A stretch of 64,000 nucleotides of DNA. Source: Colius striatus. Taxonomy: Eukaryota; Chordata; Aves; Coliiformes; Coliidae. The notes beneath the pieces are model-generated. The model ran no database searches. It was not told where the DNA came from and saw only the letters and a list, made by a program, of their open reading frames with translations. A program made the position numbers and the translations under genes. Of this stretch, positions 45,850 to 56,180 are shown one piece after another; position 1 is the first letter of the stretch; each line of letters opens with the position of its first letter. The DNA lies in contig NC_084769.1 of assembly GCF_028858725.1 (NCBI RefSeq), positions 2,287,001-2,351,000 of the forward strand, given 5' to 3'.

Positions 45850-48800
45850 GCAAGTTCTATAAACCACATGGAATCATGGAATGAGCTGAAAGATACTTGG
45901 AAGAAAAACCTATTTCACTGTGAGGTGAGGGAGCCCTGGCCCAGGCTGCCCAGAAGGGGTGTGGAGGCTCCTTCCTTGGAGGGCTTCAAGACGCGCCTGG
46001 ACACGTTCCTGTGTGACCTGATCTAAGTGAACCTGCTTCTGCAGGGGGGTTGGACTGGATGATCTCTAAAGCTCCCTTCCAATCCCTACCATTCCATGAT
46101 TCTATGATTCTATGACCTTTAGTCTGTGCTTCTAAAAACAAACCAGCTCCCTCAATCACAGCATGTTTGTCATGCTTGTTCTCTGTTCTTCCATGAAACA
46201 TGGTTGTGTTGATCTCAGTGGTAACTACATTTGTAAGTCTTAAGGCAAATATTTATTCCAAGTGTTTTGAATAAATAAATACGGAGCCTTTGCTGAGGGT
46301 TTGTTTGTTCCTGTGGAAGAAGTAAATAGTAAAATATTTTTCTTTTTACTCTCCAGGAACGAGTTGAAAAAGCTGAAAAAGAAAAAGCTGGCCTTCTCCT
46401 CTGTAAATTAAGTGCTGTTGAAGAGTCTGTGAGAGCACAGGAGGAGCTGATGAAGCTGAAGAACTTAAAAGAGAAACAGTATAAGGACATTGTTATGTCT
46501 AGGGAAACCCGTGAGGTATGGAGAAGGCTTACTCATAGCTGTCAGTATTTGATTACAGAAATTAAGAGGAGTATTCCCTTTGCAGCTTCAATGGCCTTGC
46601 AGACTTTTCAACTGGTTTGCAGACTGTATGACTAGAATGTTCTGCACACAGTTTTTCAGTGGCAGACTGAGAGCCAGTGCAGTAAAATAAGTCTTACACC
46701 AGTGTCGAAAGAGTGAAGGCAAATTTCATACTTGTTTTGTGTAGAAGATGAAGACCGATAGAAACAGTCTTCCTCTTCCAAACCAGCCTTCCCCTTCCAA
46801 ACCAGCCTTCCACTTCCAAACCAGCCTTCCTCTTCCAAACAAGATTCTCCTCTAACAGATGAGTTTTGGTTTTGTGTGATACAGATAAAATTGAATGGGT
46901 CAATTCCAGTGCTTTGTCAGTTCCCAGCCTGTCTTGTAAGACCTTGTGTGCCAGGAGGTTGGGACATCCCTTTTTTCTATAGTAGCTACAACAGGACAAG
47001 GGGTGATGGGTTGAAGCTGGAACACAAAAAGTTCCACTTAATATAAGAAAAAGCTATTTCACTGTGAGGTGAGGGAGCCCTGGCTGTCAGGGAAGGTGTG
47101 GAAGTCTCCTTCCTTGGAGGTCTTCAAGACCCACCTGGACACGTTCCTATGTGACCTGATCTAGGTGACCCTGCTTCTGCAGGGAGGTTGGACTAGATGA
47201 TCTCTAAAGGTCCATTCCATTCCATTCCATTCCATTCCACTCCATTCCATTCCATTCCATTCCATTCCATTCCATTCCATTAAGTGACAATGAGCTGGGC
47301 AAGAGCCAGGACCTGTTTGAAGAGGGCTCTTCTTTCTAGAACTAATTGGTTCATTGGATGGCTGGAGCTGACTGCACCTGCTGTGTTTCCTTCTCATTTC
47401 TGTCCACAAAGTGCTGGATTTAGTTAGGTGGGCTTTATGCCCATTTAGGATTCAGGGGAAATACATAGCAGATGGGAGGTAGAAGAGGTATTCCCTCTCT
47501 CTTGCTGAAGAAGTATTAAGAGGGAAGAGTAGCAGTGTGTCAGAAACTGTCCTCACCTGGTAAACCTTTCAGAGGAGAGAATACCAGTTACTAAGGTATT
47601 ACATGGTACAAAACATTAAATGATGGTGTGTTGACATGTACACATAAGGCCAGAGCCTAAGGAACTGGCAGCACTGTGCAATTTGTGGGTCACTAACACC
47701 TCTCTTCAACAACCCTCTTCCTCTAACCCACTTTGGCTGAAGCTGCTCCGTGCTGAGTGAATTTTGTGGATAAAGCTATGCAAAAAGTGTGTTGTGCTTG
47801 TCTGTCATGGACAACAATTTCATGTTGAAATACTTTTGAATGTCCATAGATTTTGCTGAAACACACTTTTGTGTTTAATTTTGCACTTTGTATCTCTGGG
47901 GCCCTAGGGAGAACTCTATGTTCTAATCAAAGAAAACGCTGACCTGAAGAGAGAGATTGAGAAGCTCAAAGAAGACCTTGCAAAACGAAGTTCGTGGCTC
48001 CTGTGGGATGGTCAGGTAAGCCCTGAAATGTTTAGCAATTTGTCTTGTGAAAGGGCAGGTTTTTGTTTTGTCAGTTCTAGTGCATTAGGGCCAGCTGTTC
48101 AGCATTTGAACCTCTGCTGGTTGCAGTGTAAAACACAGCTTGGGAGTTTCCCTTATGTTACCTGACAAGGTAATGTGAAGCAGGCTAAGGATATGGGAAG
48201 GGATACAAGTGTGTGAGATAGTGCAAACATGAGAGGAATGAAGAGAAGTAGAAAGATATTAAATGGAAGACACTGGAATAAAAAAAGGACATTTTTAAGT
48301 ACTCTCCTATTTCTTGGGGAAGAGGATGGAAGAAAGGGAGTAAGGCCATTATATGGCAAAAGTAACATTTATTTTGGCCTGCATTGAGCTTGATTATAGT
48401 CTTCCTCCTGCTCCTCCAAATCAGAAGTAACTCCATTTGCAGCCAGATAAATAGTACTGATCATTAATAGATTTAAACTCAGGATCCAAAGGGTCTTTTG
48501 GTGAAACTGCTGCAGATTCTGAGGTGTTCATAAACATGTCTTGTGGAGATGTCAGCTTTTGAAAACCTGCTTTCATTCTAAAATGGATCAAACTCACCTG
48601 TTTGGGGGAATTCGCAGTAAAATGAAAACTGGTTGTTTTTTGTTTATATACAGCTTGAAACTCCACCCAGGTGTTACCTTGTTTAATGCTAACAATGTTA
48701 CAGGATTAGCTTTAGCTTTCTAAATCACATGTCTTAACTTTAGCAGATGTGGGCTGAGTCCAGCCTCCTAAATTCCCTATGTGGTCATTGGACAGGGCAA

Positions 48801-51800
48801 GGCACCTCTAGAAGGAGGTTCAGTGTAAGCAAGAGCCTACAGCCAGAGTTTGAATTCTCTTTAGGAAGAGTGTGTCTCTCTCCATGGGCTATGGAGGGAA
48901 TGGAAAGAGAACAGGCTCATAGATAAGGTGCTAGCTTTGAAGATAGGTGGCAGGATGCTTGAATTACTCTGGCTATTTTATCTTAACAAACAGTATTTTT
49001 CTTCTACACGGGGTTTGACTTTGAAATAGTTACGTAAAGCGGAAAAGAGAGTTATCTGAAACTCCCTCCAGGAGATCAAAGCAGCCTTTCCTGACCAACC
49101 ATTTTGATGAACAGTTTTAAGCTATCCTAGTTATAAAACACTTGGCTCTTTTCATCTATTTCACTCACACAAGGCTGTTTATGAGCAGACTTCCTTCTGT
49201 GGAGCGCTGATGCAATTAGGCAACAACAAGTGGCAACACAAGTGACTCTGATACTTGCACTCTGCCTGTTACCAAAAGTATTCTGCTTCTGCAGGTGGAA
49301 ATCCCACTGGACTCCAATTGAACTTTTACTGTGTAAGGTCAAGTTTAAGTTTAAAGTTAATCAAGGGGGACACACACACATAAGTACAACGAGTCTGTTT
49401 AGTTCCAAGAGGTTTTTACCAGTTTCACCAGCCGTGGCTTCAATCTGCTGGACTGCAACACTGAAAAGAAAAGCCAACCCAAAATCCATGGAGCGGTTCA
49501 GGGAAAGATTACTGCTCGTTTTTCTGTTCTGCAGTGAATTACAGAGATGATTTTTGTTTTGTCTTCCTATCTCGATTCAATAGATTAAAAAAAAGGTATC
49601 AGAAATGAAACTGAAGTTCACTCACATGGAAGACGTGAGGGATTGTCTCGGTATGAATACTCAGTGTGTTTTTGATGTAGCTACAAAAATCCCATTCAGG
49701 CTGAATAAAAACCAGGCACTGCTGACTTTTGAAGATGAAGAAGGTATGATGCATGTATTCAGTAGAAAAGTATTCTCTCTGATGTCTTTCATTGCCAAAG
49801 GGTAAAAGTTTTACGTAAGCGTTTGGGGGGGACAAAAATAATCAACAGCAGCCAAAGAACAAACCCACAGAGGATCTTTCACTGTTATGATACCAATCAG
49901 GAGAAAAAAGAATGGTGCAAGCACTCTGCATGTTTTTGTTGGATTACCAGATTCCTACGCTCAGCTAACACAAACAAGACTTGCTGTTTGAAGTTGGGAG
50001 TGTGTTTCTACCTCACAGAGTGTTGTCAAGAACGACTCAAAATGTTTTGATGGCAGGATGTGATGATTGTTTTTCACTGTGGGCAGTACCTTATTCTGAC
50101 AGCAGTTAACGTTGGTTCGGTCTACACATCAGAGCACGGGTAGATCTGAGGCGAGGGGAGGGATGGTGCAGTCTGTAACTTGCCTGCTTCCCACTGAGAT
50201 GCTGTTTGGACAGCCTGGTGCCTGCTGGAAGGAGCCTACCAGCAGTGTGGCTGGGCCTGCTTGGTGGGGAGCTTGGTTGTGCAAGTGTAGTCCACATACA
50301 AAGCTGGAGTCCAATTCAGTCCTTTCAGTCTGACATTGCTAATGGTAGTGACGTGGTTTTCATCCAAGGATGCTGTAAAAGAAAAGCCAGAAGGCTAGTA
50401 TTAATATTTGAAACTGTGAGAGCATCTTTGGACACCATAAAGATTCTACTGTACTACTCCCAAGATAATATATGTTACCTGTTGCCTATAACCAGTGAGA
50501 TTTAATGGAAATAAGACATGCCTGCAGACATGGGTTGTGGGATCTGGTTGCCTAACTGCTGTTTCTTCTTTATTGAGGCAAAAGGGGATTTTGCTTAAGA
50601 CACCAGGGAATAGTTTTGGGTTTATAGTGATTAAACAAAGCTTTTCATCTCTAAACACCTGTGATTTGTTTTTTAGTTGCCCAGAGGCTGCTAACAATGG
50701 GTAAGCATACTGTGAACCTGGACAACAAAGTATCAGAAGTGAGAGTGAAGCCTTTTACCCTTGAAATGGGAATCAAATTTAAGGTAATCAACTGAAACAC
50801 GAAACTATACAAACTCACAGTACTTAAAAAAGCTTTAGGTTCTGGTTTTGGGGGCGTTTTCAGTCACAAATGATTATTATTTTAGCTCCATGTCACAGTT
50901 TCTGGAAAGAAGATCAACGTGTCTGAGGTACCTGAGCTACCCATTCCTGAAGACTGGATGAGAGACAAGTTAGAGCTGAATTTCTACAAATGTGAACAGG
51001 GAGGAGGAGGAGAAGTAGAAAATGTCAGCTATGACAAGCAGTCTAGGACAGCTGTTATTACGTTCCTCAGACCTGGAGGTATAGTATGTGGTGTTTTGTT
51101 AGCTAGTTGTACAGGCCACATCATCCACCCTGTGTTACATTCTGTGTTGACCACTGAATGTAGCAAACTCTTTCCCCAAGAGTTAAGTAGATGAGGGAGA
51201 GAGGTGGGTTCACCCACACATCTGTAAGTAAAGCAGTATTTCATCATATTCCTTTCTAATCAAAGCCAGGGAGCTGCTGGAGTCACCATCCCTGGAAGGG
51301 TTTCAGAGCTGGGTGGATGTTGCACTGAGGGCAATGGGCTGGTGGGTGATGGGGCTGGGACAGAGGCTGCACTCCATGGGCTGAAAGGGCTCTGCCAGCT
51401 GAAACCATTCCATGATAGGCAATTTGTGAGCTTGCTTGCTTGCTTTTCCTTTTGTCAAGAACCAATGTTCTCCTTGCGTTGCTAAACACTTACACTGCAA
51501 GAAGAAAATGAGGAAAATGTGTTTGACTTGTAGCTCTTGTTCCACGACAATGAAGTTAGACAGGCATTCCCATTGCCCAGCAGGATGAAATGCTGTGGAG
51601 ATCAGTGGAGCCACGTCCATTCAGAGCAGCTGGTTTAGATTGCTTTCAGCAACTTTTGTGGCTATTTAATAATTCAGCTGTTTTGGAAATGCCAAATGAA
51701 CTTTTTGTTTTGGCATGTGAAGAACCTACAAGTGTGCTACCATACATCAGTTTCTCAGTGTCTGGAAGATGAGCCTGCTCTTTGATACGATTACAAAATG

Positions 51801-53113
51801 CATTTTGGATCATATTACTCTTATTCCCCTTTTTCTCTTTGTCCGTTACAGCAACCAGGAGCTTTGTGAGATGCACTAAATATCCTTTCTCTGTAAATGG
51901 AAGGTGCTGTAGGCTTTCTGTTTCTCCAAACACCACTGTATACTTGGAAAAGTTTCAGGTAAAAGGATCTAACCCCTACCTAGATGTGTGGGAAATGGGA
52001 GATACAGGCAAAAATTGTTGTTCTGAGGACTGCAGAAGCTTTTGTGTCATCCACTTTGTGAAACTTAACAGCAAGTGTGAGTCTGCAACGTGCTGCTCTG
52101 CTGGTAATCTTGTTTTTTGCAGTGTGAAAGTGGTAATTTATTTTAAAAGGGTGTGCATGTGTTTCCCAGATCAAATGATATCCTCACTTACCAATGCCTG
52201 TGCTAGACAGGAGGCAGACACCCATTTGTTTATGAAGTGAAGGAGGTTAATAGTAAACACAACAACGTTTTCCCAAGTCCCAGAGCAGTGTCATATTCAT
52301 CCCTTAGTGAGAGGCCTCGTTGATAGACTCAGCAGAGACCCTTCTCGTCCTGGGAAGCGTTTCCTCATTCATTTCATTTTTCATTTACTCATTCAGCCCA
52401 GATAATGATCTCTTTTTATGGGGCACGAGTCTGCTTGCTCATCATAATCTCACTGAAATTGTCTCTCCTGCTTGGTATGAATAGATTGGAATCAAGTCAG
52501 TATTGTGTATATAATCAGGCCTTTTATAATTAAGGCATTGGCGAGAGTGTGTGCGTTCAGGAGATGCCACAGAATTCTTTGCAGGTGTCTTATCATGTAT
52601 TGGCATGGAATTTTATGGAGTGATGCTGGCTAGAGTCCAGCAAATCCAGTGTGTGTCTGTGTGTTAAGGAATGTAGGACACACTAGATGAGGAGGCTAGG
52701 GGCAATACGTTGCTGGTCGAACTCAGTGTATGAGAGAATTCCAAAACCCTGCTGTTTTCAGAGACAGAAACATGATGCCACACTGCCCAGAGTCTTCAAA
52801 TGTAATCAGAGACCCTACCCATCCCTGAGCAAGGACATCTTTATTTCCAGTACCTGCCAGTTCCTTTCAGTGGAGCGTGCCAGAGCTGATGTTCAATCTA
52901 AGTTTGTTTTTCTTTCCTCAACAGCTCTACAGTGGGGTTTCTAAGAAGACCATTCTGCTGAAAGTCATGCCAGAGGTGGAAGATGATGAGGAAAGCCTGC
53001 AGGACATGATTGAAATCCATTTTCAAAAGCCTAGCAATAGTGGTGGGGAAATAGAGAAGATCAAGTATGTGTCGAATGAAGCAACGTGGGTTTGTTTTGA
53101 GGAGGATACTTAG
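45775..53113 (+). CDS. NMI: NMI (N-myc and STAT interactor), eight coding exons
   Basis: NMI is an interferon-induced cytoplasmic/nuclear protein that binds Myc and STAT proteins, pairs with IFI35 through NID domains and can act as a secreted danger signal (family knowledge). Eight exons (45775-45849, 46357-46515, 47908-48015, 49584-49743, 50677-50783, 50886-51078, 51852-51958, 52925-53113) join in phase to 365 residues, longer than human (307), mostly from a longer N-terminal coiled coil (about 10-125, Lys/Glu/Leu-rich). Then come NID1 (about 130-235, LTFEDEEG), NID2 (about 236-310, RDKLELNF..GGGGEVENVSYD, VITFLRPG) and a terminal half repeat (IEIHFQKPSNSGGEIEKIKY). The gene is divergent from TNFAIP6 and followed by RBM43, as in human. 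The first coding intron uses a GC donor. Confidence 0.96.
45895..46112 (+). mobile_element. CR1 LINE 3' tail just downstream of NMI first coding exon
   Basis: GAAAAACCTATTTCACTGTG, AGGTGAGGGAGCCCTGGCCC and a terminal GATTCTATGATTCTATGA. It starts about 45 bases after the GC donor. The NMI frame stays open through the donor and into the CR1. Confidence 0.95.
46357..46515 (+). CDS. NMI: NMI coding exon 2 (coiled coil)
   Basis: Encodes ERVEKAEKEKAGLLLCKLSA, VEESVRAQEELMKLKNLKEK and QYKDIVMSRETRE. It has heptad-like Leu/Lys/Glu spacing typical of a coiled coil. The acceptor is CTCTCCAG, the donor GTATGG, phases 0-0. Confidence 0.9.
46774..46844. repeat. 19-bp minisatellite
   Basis: TTCCAAACCAGCCTTCCCC repeats at 46776, 46795, 46814 and 46833 with small changes. 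It lies in NMI intron 3 (between exons 46357-46515 and 47908-48015). Confidence 0.92.
46960..47281 (+). mobile_element. CR1 LINE 3' part ending in a microsatellite
   Basis: GAGGTTGGGACATCCCTTTT, GGACAAGGGGTGATGGGTTG, AGCTGGAACACAAAAAGTTC, the standard tail, then GATCTCTAAAGGTCCATTCC. The expected CCAACCC...ATTCTATG end is replaced by a long (CCATT)n array. Confidence 0.93.
47211..47281. repeat. (CCATT)n pentanucleotide microsatellite
   Basis: About 14 copies of ATTCC/CCATT with one CCACT variant, fused directly to the CR1 end. Confidence 0.97.
47908..48015 (+). CDS. NMI: NMI coding exon 3 (coiled coil)
   Basis: Encodes GELYVLIKENADLKREIEKL then KEDLAKRSSWLLWDGQ. It continues the coiled coil. 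The acceptor is GCCCTAG, the donor GTAAGC, phases 0-0. Confidence 0.9.
48016..49583 (+). other. NMI: NMI intron before the NID1 exon
   Basis: About 1.6 kb with no recognised repeat, exon or RNA gene. Confidence 0.6.
49584..49743 (+). CDS. NMI: NMI coding exon 4 (NID1, first half)
   Basis: Encodes IKKKVSEMKLKFTHMEDVRD, CLGMNTQCVFDVATKIPFRL and NKNQALLTFEDEE. It matches human VPYEIQKGQALITFEKEE. It starts in phase 0 and ends in phase 1 at GTATGA. Confidence 0.95.
50677..50783 (+). CDS. NMI: NMI coding exon 5 (NID1, second half)
   Basis: Encodes VAQRLLTMGKHTVNLDNKVS then EVRVKPFTLEMGIKFK. Human equivalent: VAQNVVSMSKHHVQIKDVNL. It is 107 bases long, phases 1 to 0, with donor GTAATC. Confidence 0.95.
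50886..51078 (+). CDS. NMI: NMI coding exon 6 (NID2, first half)
   Basis: Encodes LHVTVSGKKINVSEVPELPI, PEDWMRDKLELNFYKCEQGG, GGEVENVSYDKQSRTAVITF and LRPG. It is close to human [25 protein letters not shown]. Phases 0 to 1, donor GTATAG. Confidence 0.97.
51267..51420 (+). mobile_element. CR1 LINE 3' tail
   Basis: GGGAGCTGCTGGAGTCACCA, GGGCAATGGGCTGGTGGGTG and GCTGAAACCATTCCATGAT. Same subfamily as 4180-5205. Confidence 0.93.
51852..51958 (+). CDS. NMI: NMI coding exon 7 (NID2, second half)
   Basis: Encodes ATRSFVRCTKYPFSVNGRCC then RLSVSPNTTVYLEKFQ. Human equivalent: [26 protein letters not shown]. It is 107 bases long, the same as the other NID second-half exon, with phases 1 to 0 and donor GTAAAA. 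Confidence 0.95.
52925..53113 (+). CDS. NMI: NMI last coding exon
   Basis: Encodes LYSGVSKKTILLKVMPEVED, DEESLQDMIEIHFQKPSNSG, GEIEKIKYVSNEATWVCFEE and DT, then TAG. It starts in phase 0. The protein stops where the other N-half exons have their phase-1 intron. Human NMI ends at the same place (AYFEE). Confidence 0.95.
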   Translation, partial: LYSGVSKKTILLKVMPEVEDDEESLQDMIEIHFQKPSNSGGEIEKIKYVSNEATWVCFEEDT

Positions 53114-55010
53114 AAGGGTGTATAGGAAATGATGGATGGGACTCCTGAATGGCTGAGGCTTTGCCTCATCAGGGACATGGGGGGTTATGTGCTCTAAGGG
53201 TCTGAAATTGATACTTGAAAAAGAGGAACTACCAATTTGGGTAACAGCACAAGACTTAGCATAGAGATTCAGTAAAGCTCACTGCTTAGTGTCCCAAAGG
53301 TTCCTGATTAATGTTGTAGAAGCACTTGGAACCAGCACTTGCAACTTAGAATCTGACATTCTCTCTGCAAACTCAGATTCTGTAGCTGCCTTGGAAATTT
53401 TAGGTAGGTCACATACTCGAGAGTGGGGTTAATCTACTCCTTCTTCCACTTTGGTTATAAAAGCCATATGTAATCCCAACCAAAAGCATCCCCACAGAGC
53501 TGCTTTTTAAAGTGCCTTAGCTGCAGAGGGTAGCTCTGACAGAGCTCCAGTCCTGCTGAGGCTGCTGTGTGCCACCCTAACTCAGGAACCTGGAAGCAGT
53601 TCTCCTGTAATTCCATGAAATCCACATGATCAAATTAGTGATAATTTAAAAAGGGAGAGTGCAAAGCCACCACGGATTAACTCAAGAAGTAACCTGAGAA
53701 GAAACAACCACAGCAGCAGCAGTGCTTTTAGCTGTCCAAACTCCTGGGACCTGATGCAAATTCTGCTGAGCTTCTCAGTTAATTGCTTAACTGCTTCATT
53801 GTTTGTTCTATGATTACATTTCTCCCCCTTTCTGTCCATGATTTTGCTTCCTTTAGAATATTACAGTTAAGAAGTGATGTAATTCTTTAGCTAACACAGA
53901 TTGCTTTGTGACAACGCTGGAGAAACAGTCTGCTGGTGAATGCTGTGTCTGAGGTATCTGTTCTGGTGTGTGTAGCTGGCCAGGCTGGCTCTGGGGGGTG
54001 TCACTTGCAGAAAGGCATACACAATTTAGGGCAAATTGATTTGTCCAGTGTGGTCAACTCTCCTCTTTTGCTTCCAGTCCTCATTCTAAAAAGTCTTTGG
54101 AATAGAATGGAAGTGGAAAGTCAGAGAGGGATTTCTTTTCCAAGGAGGAATGTTTTCCTCTGTTCCTGCTCTGGTCCTTTTTATTTGCCACCCTTGAGGG
54201 CTGAGATGGTTTGGCAACAATAATAACTTCAAAGTGGTGTGTGTCTAACTTTGAAAATAGCTTGTTCTCACAGTATTTGACATCTTGGCTGAAACCAGGG
54301 CAGATACACGTGGCTGCAGCACCTCTTACTGTTTAGTGCATGCAAAGGCATGGATGGACTGCCTGACACAATTTTTTGTAGTAGTACTGGAGTGTTTATG
54401 GAGATTGCATACTTTTGCATTTTGCCTTAAGATATTGGTAATTTCAGATGCCTTAAAAAGAAAGGAGGGAAAAACCTGATGAAGGAATTTTAGCTGTACC
54501 TCACTGATGAATGCTGAGAAGAAAATCCTTAAGGAAAAGGCTGAAGTTTAAAATCCTTGAAAGATATCTCTGTGTGTTTGTGAGAGGCTGCAGGTTTTAA
54601 GTACACAAAATCAAGATGAGTTTTGAAGTAGCATTTTAAGACAATCAGTATTTGTATATGTCTCTGTCTTCTCTCTGATGTTTATGCTGTTTAAATTTTA
54701 AAGCGACAGCGGTGCCATATAAACGCTGGAAAACTCTTAACTATCCAAAACAAGAATATGTGACATTTCTATTATATATCAATATCCTTTCTTCTACCTA
54801 GAGTGAAGTTATTTTTGATTGGGAGTCAGAAGAAGAGCAGTGGCTTTTTTATACCCATACCCCTGCCATTGTGGGTCTGCCGACGTGCCGGCACGGCTGT
54901 ACGTGTTCCGTGCAGCCTTTGGGTCACCGTGTCCATGTCCCTGCCCTGCCACAGCATGTGCAGCCTGGCTGAGGGGATGCACGAAGGAGCAGCTGGCAGT
55001 GGTGGGAGCA
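53114..55010 (+). other. NMI 3' UTR and NMI-RBM43 spacer
   Basis: No AATAAA is present soon after the NMI stop. AGTAAA at about 53271 is a weak variant signal. The remaining sequence shows no recognised gene or repeat. Confidence 0.5.
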
Positions 55011-55014
55011 ATCG

Positions 55015-55622
55015 TAGAATTGTTTGCCTGGAAAAGACCTTGAAGCTCCTGGAGTCTAAGCCCTTCCCTCACCTTGCCAAGCCCACGACTGAGCCACGGC
55101 CCTCAGCACCTCAGCTCCACGGCTTTGGGATCCCTCCAGGGCTGGGCACTGCCCCAGCTCCCTGGGCAGCCTGGCACAGGGGCTGACACCCCTCTCAGGG
55201 AAACAGTTCTGCCTCAGCTCCAGCCTCAACCTCCCCTGGGGCAACTTGAGGCTGTTTCCACTTCTCCTGTCATTCATTGCTGGGGAGCAGAGCCCGACCC
55301 CCAGCTCACTGCAGCCTCCTGTGAGGGAGTGTCAGAGAGTGCTGTCTGCACTCAGGCTCCTCTTCTCCAGGCTCAACACCCCCATTCCCTCAGCCCTCCC
55401 CAGCCCCTTGTGCTCCAGCCCCTTCCCCAGCTCTGTGCCCGGCTCTGGCCACGCTGCAGCCCCTCAGTGTCCCTGTGGCAGTGAGTGAGGGGCCCAGCAC
55501 TGACACAGCCCTGGAGCTGCAGCCTCCCCAGGGCCCAGCACAGGGGACAATCCCTGCCCTGCTCCTGCTGCCACCCCACTGCTGATCCCAGCCAGGCTGC
55601 CCTTGGCCTTCTTGCCCCCCGA
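55015..55622 (-). mobile_element. CR1 LINE upstream of RBM43
   Basis: The antisense order is GTAGAATTGTTTGCCTGGAA (tail), CTCCCTGGGCAGCCTGGCAC, CCTCAACCTCCCCTGGGGCA, CAGGCTCCTCTTCTCCAGGC and GCCCTTGGCCTTCTTGCCCC. It is a relatively long copy ending at the edge of the RBM43 CpG island. Confidence 0.88.
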
Positions 55623-55639
55623 GCACCGAGAGCCCCAGG

Positions 55640-56180
55640 AGCAGGCAGGCCGGGCCATGGCAGCGTCGCTGAATCCCGAGGGGTTCCGCTCCTGGCCGAG
55701 CTTCCCCACGGGCGCTGCCGTTTCCCGGAACGCAGCGGCCGCCGTTTCGCTTTCTCCTGTTTCGGTTTCCCCGCCGAGCCGGGCCGGGCCGGGCCCTCCC
55801 CTCTCCTCCCCTCCCAGTGCCCCCGCGGCGGAGGCGCCGGGCCGGGCCGTGCTTGGCAGGCAGCCGCCCCGCAGGGCCCCGCACGCCGCCCGGACACCCA
55901 CCTCGGCGGAGCGACAGCCATGGCAAGTGCCCGCGGAGGGACGGGGCGGGCAGGGCCGTGGCGGGAGCGTCGCCGCCCCGTCTAGGGCCGGGGGGTTCGG
56001 GGAAGGGCGGGGACGCCGCCAAGGGGACGCGGGAGAGGCTGTGCCGGGCCTTCCCGCCTCCGGAGCCGCCTCACAGCGCGGGTGGTCCCGCCGGGCAGCG
56101 GGGGACAGAGCGGCCTTGTCCTGCTCCGCCTGGGGAAGGCCTCGGAGGGCTCAAAGGAGCGGCGGGGGGGGAAGCGTGTG
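55640..56180 (+). promoter_or_regulatory. RBM43: RBM43 CpG-island promoter with two ISREs
   Basis: The CpG island holds, on the minus strand, GAAAGCGAAA (complement of 55745-55754, identical to the NMI ISRE core) and GGAAACCGAAA (complement of 55760-55770, a near-canonical ISRE). The centres are about 16 bases apart. The start codon is about 150 bases downstream. This predicts strong interferon induction through ISGF3/IRFs. Confidence 0.8.
55920..55922 (+). CDS. RBM43: RBM43 exon 1 coding part (start codon only)
   Basis: CC-ATG is followed directly by GCAAGT, a GC-type donor. Joined to 58238 it gives ATG GCC ACA GGA, in frame with the RRM exon. Without splicing the frame closes after 21 codons. 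The alternative ATGGCAA|GTGCCC donor needs the acceptor seven bases further on. Confidence 0.6.

Noticed and set aside
47161-47409. Minus-strand frame with WNGME repeats
   Set aside because: Translation of the (CCATT)n microsatellite at a CR1 end.
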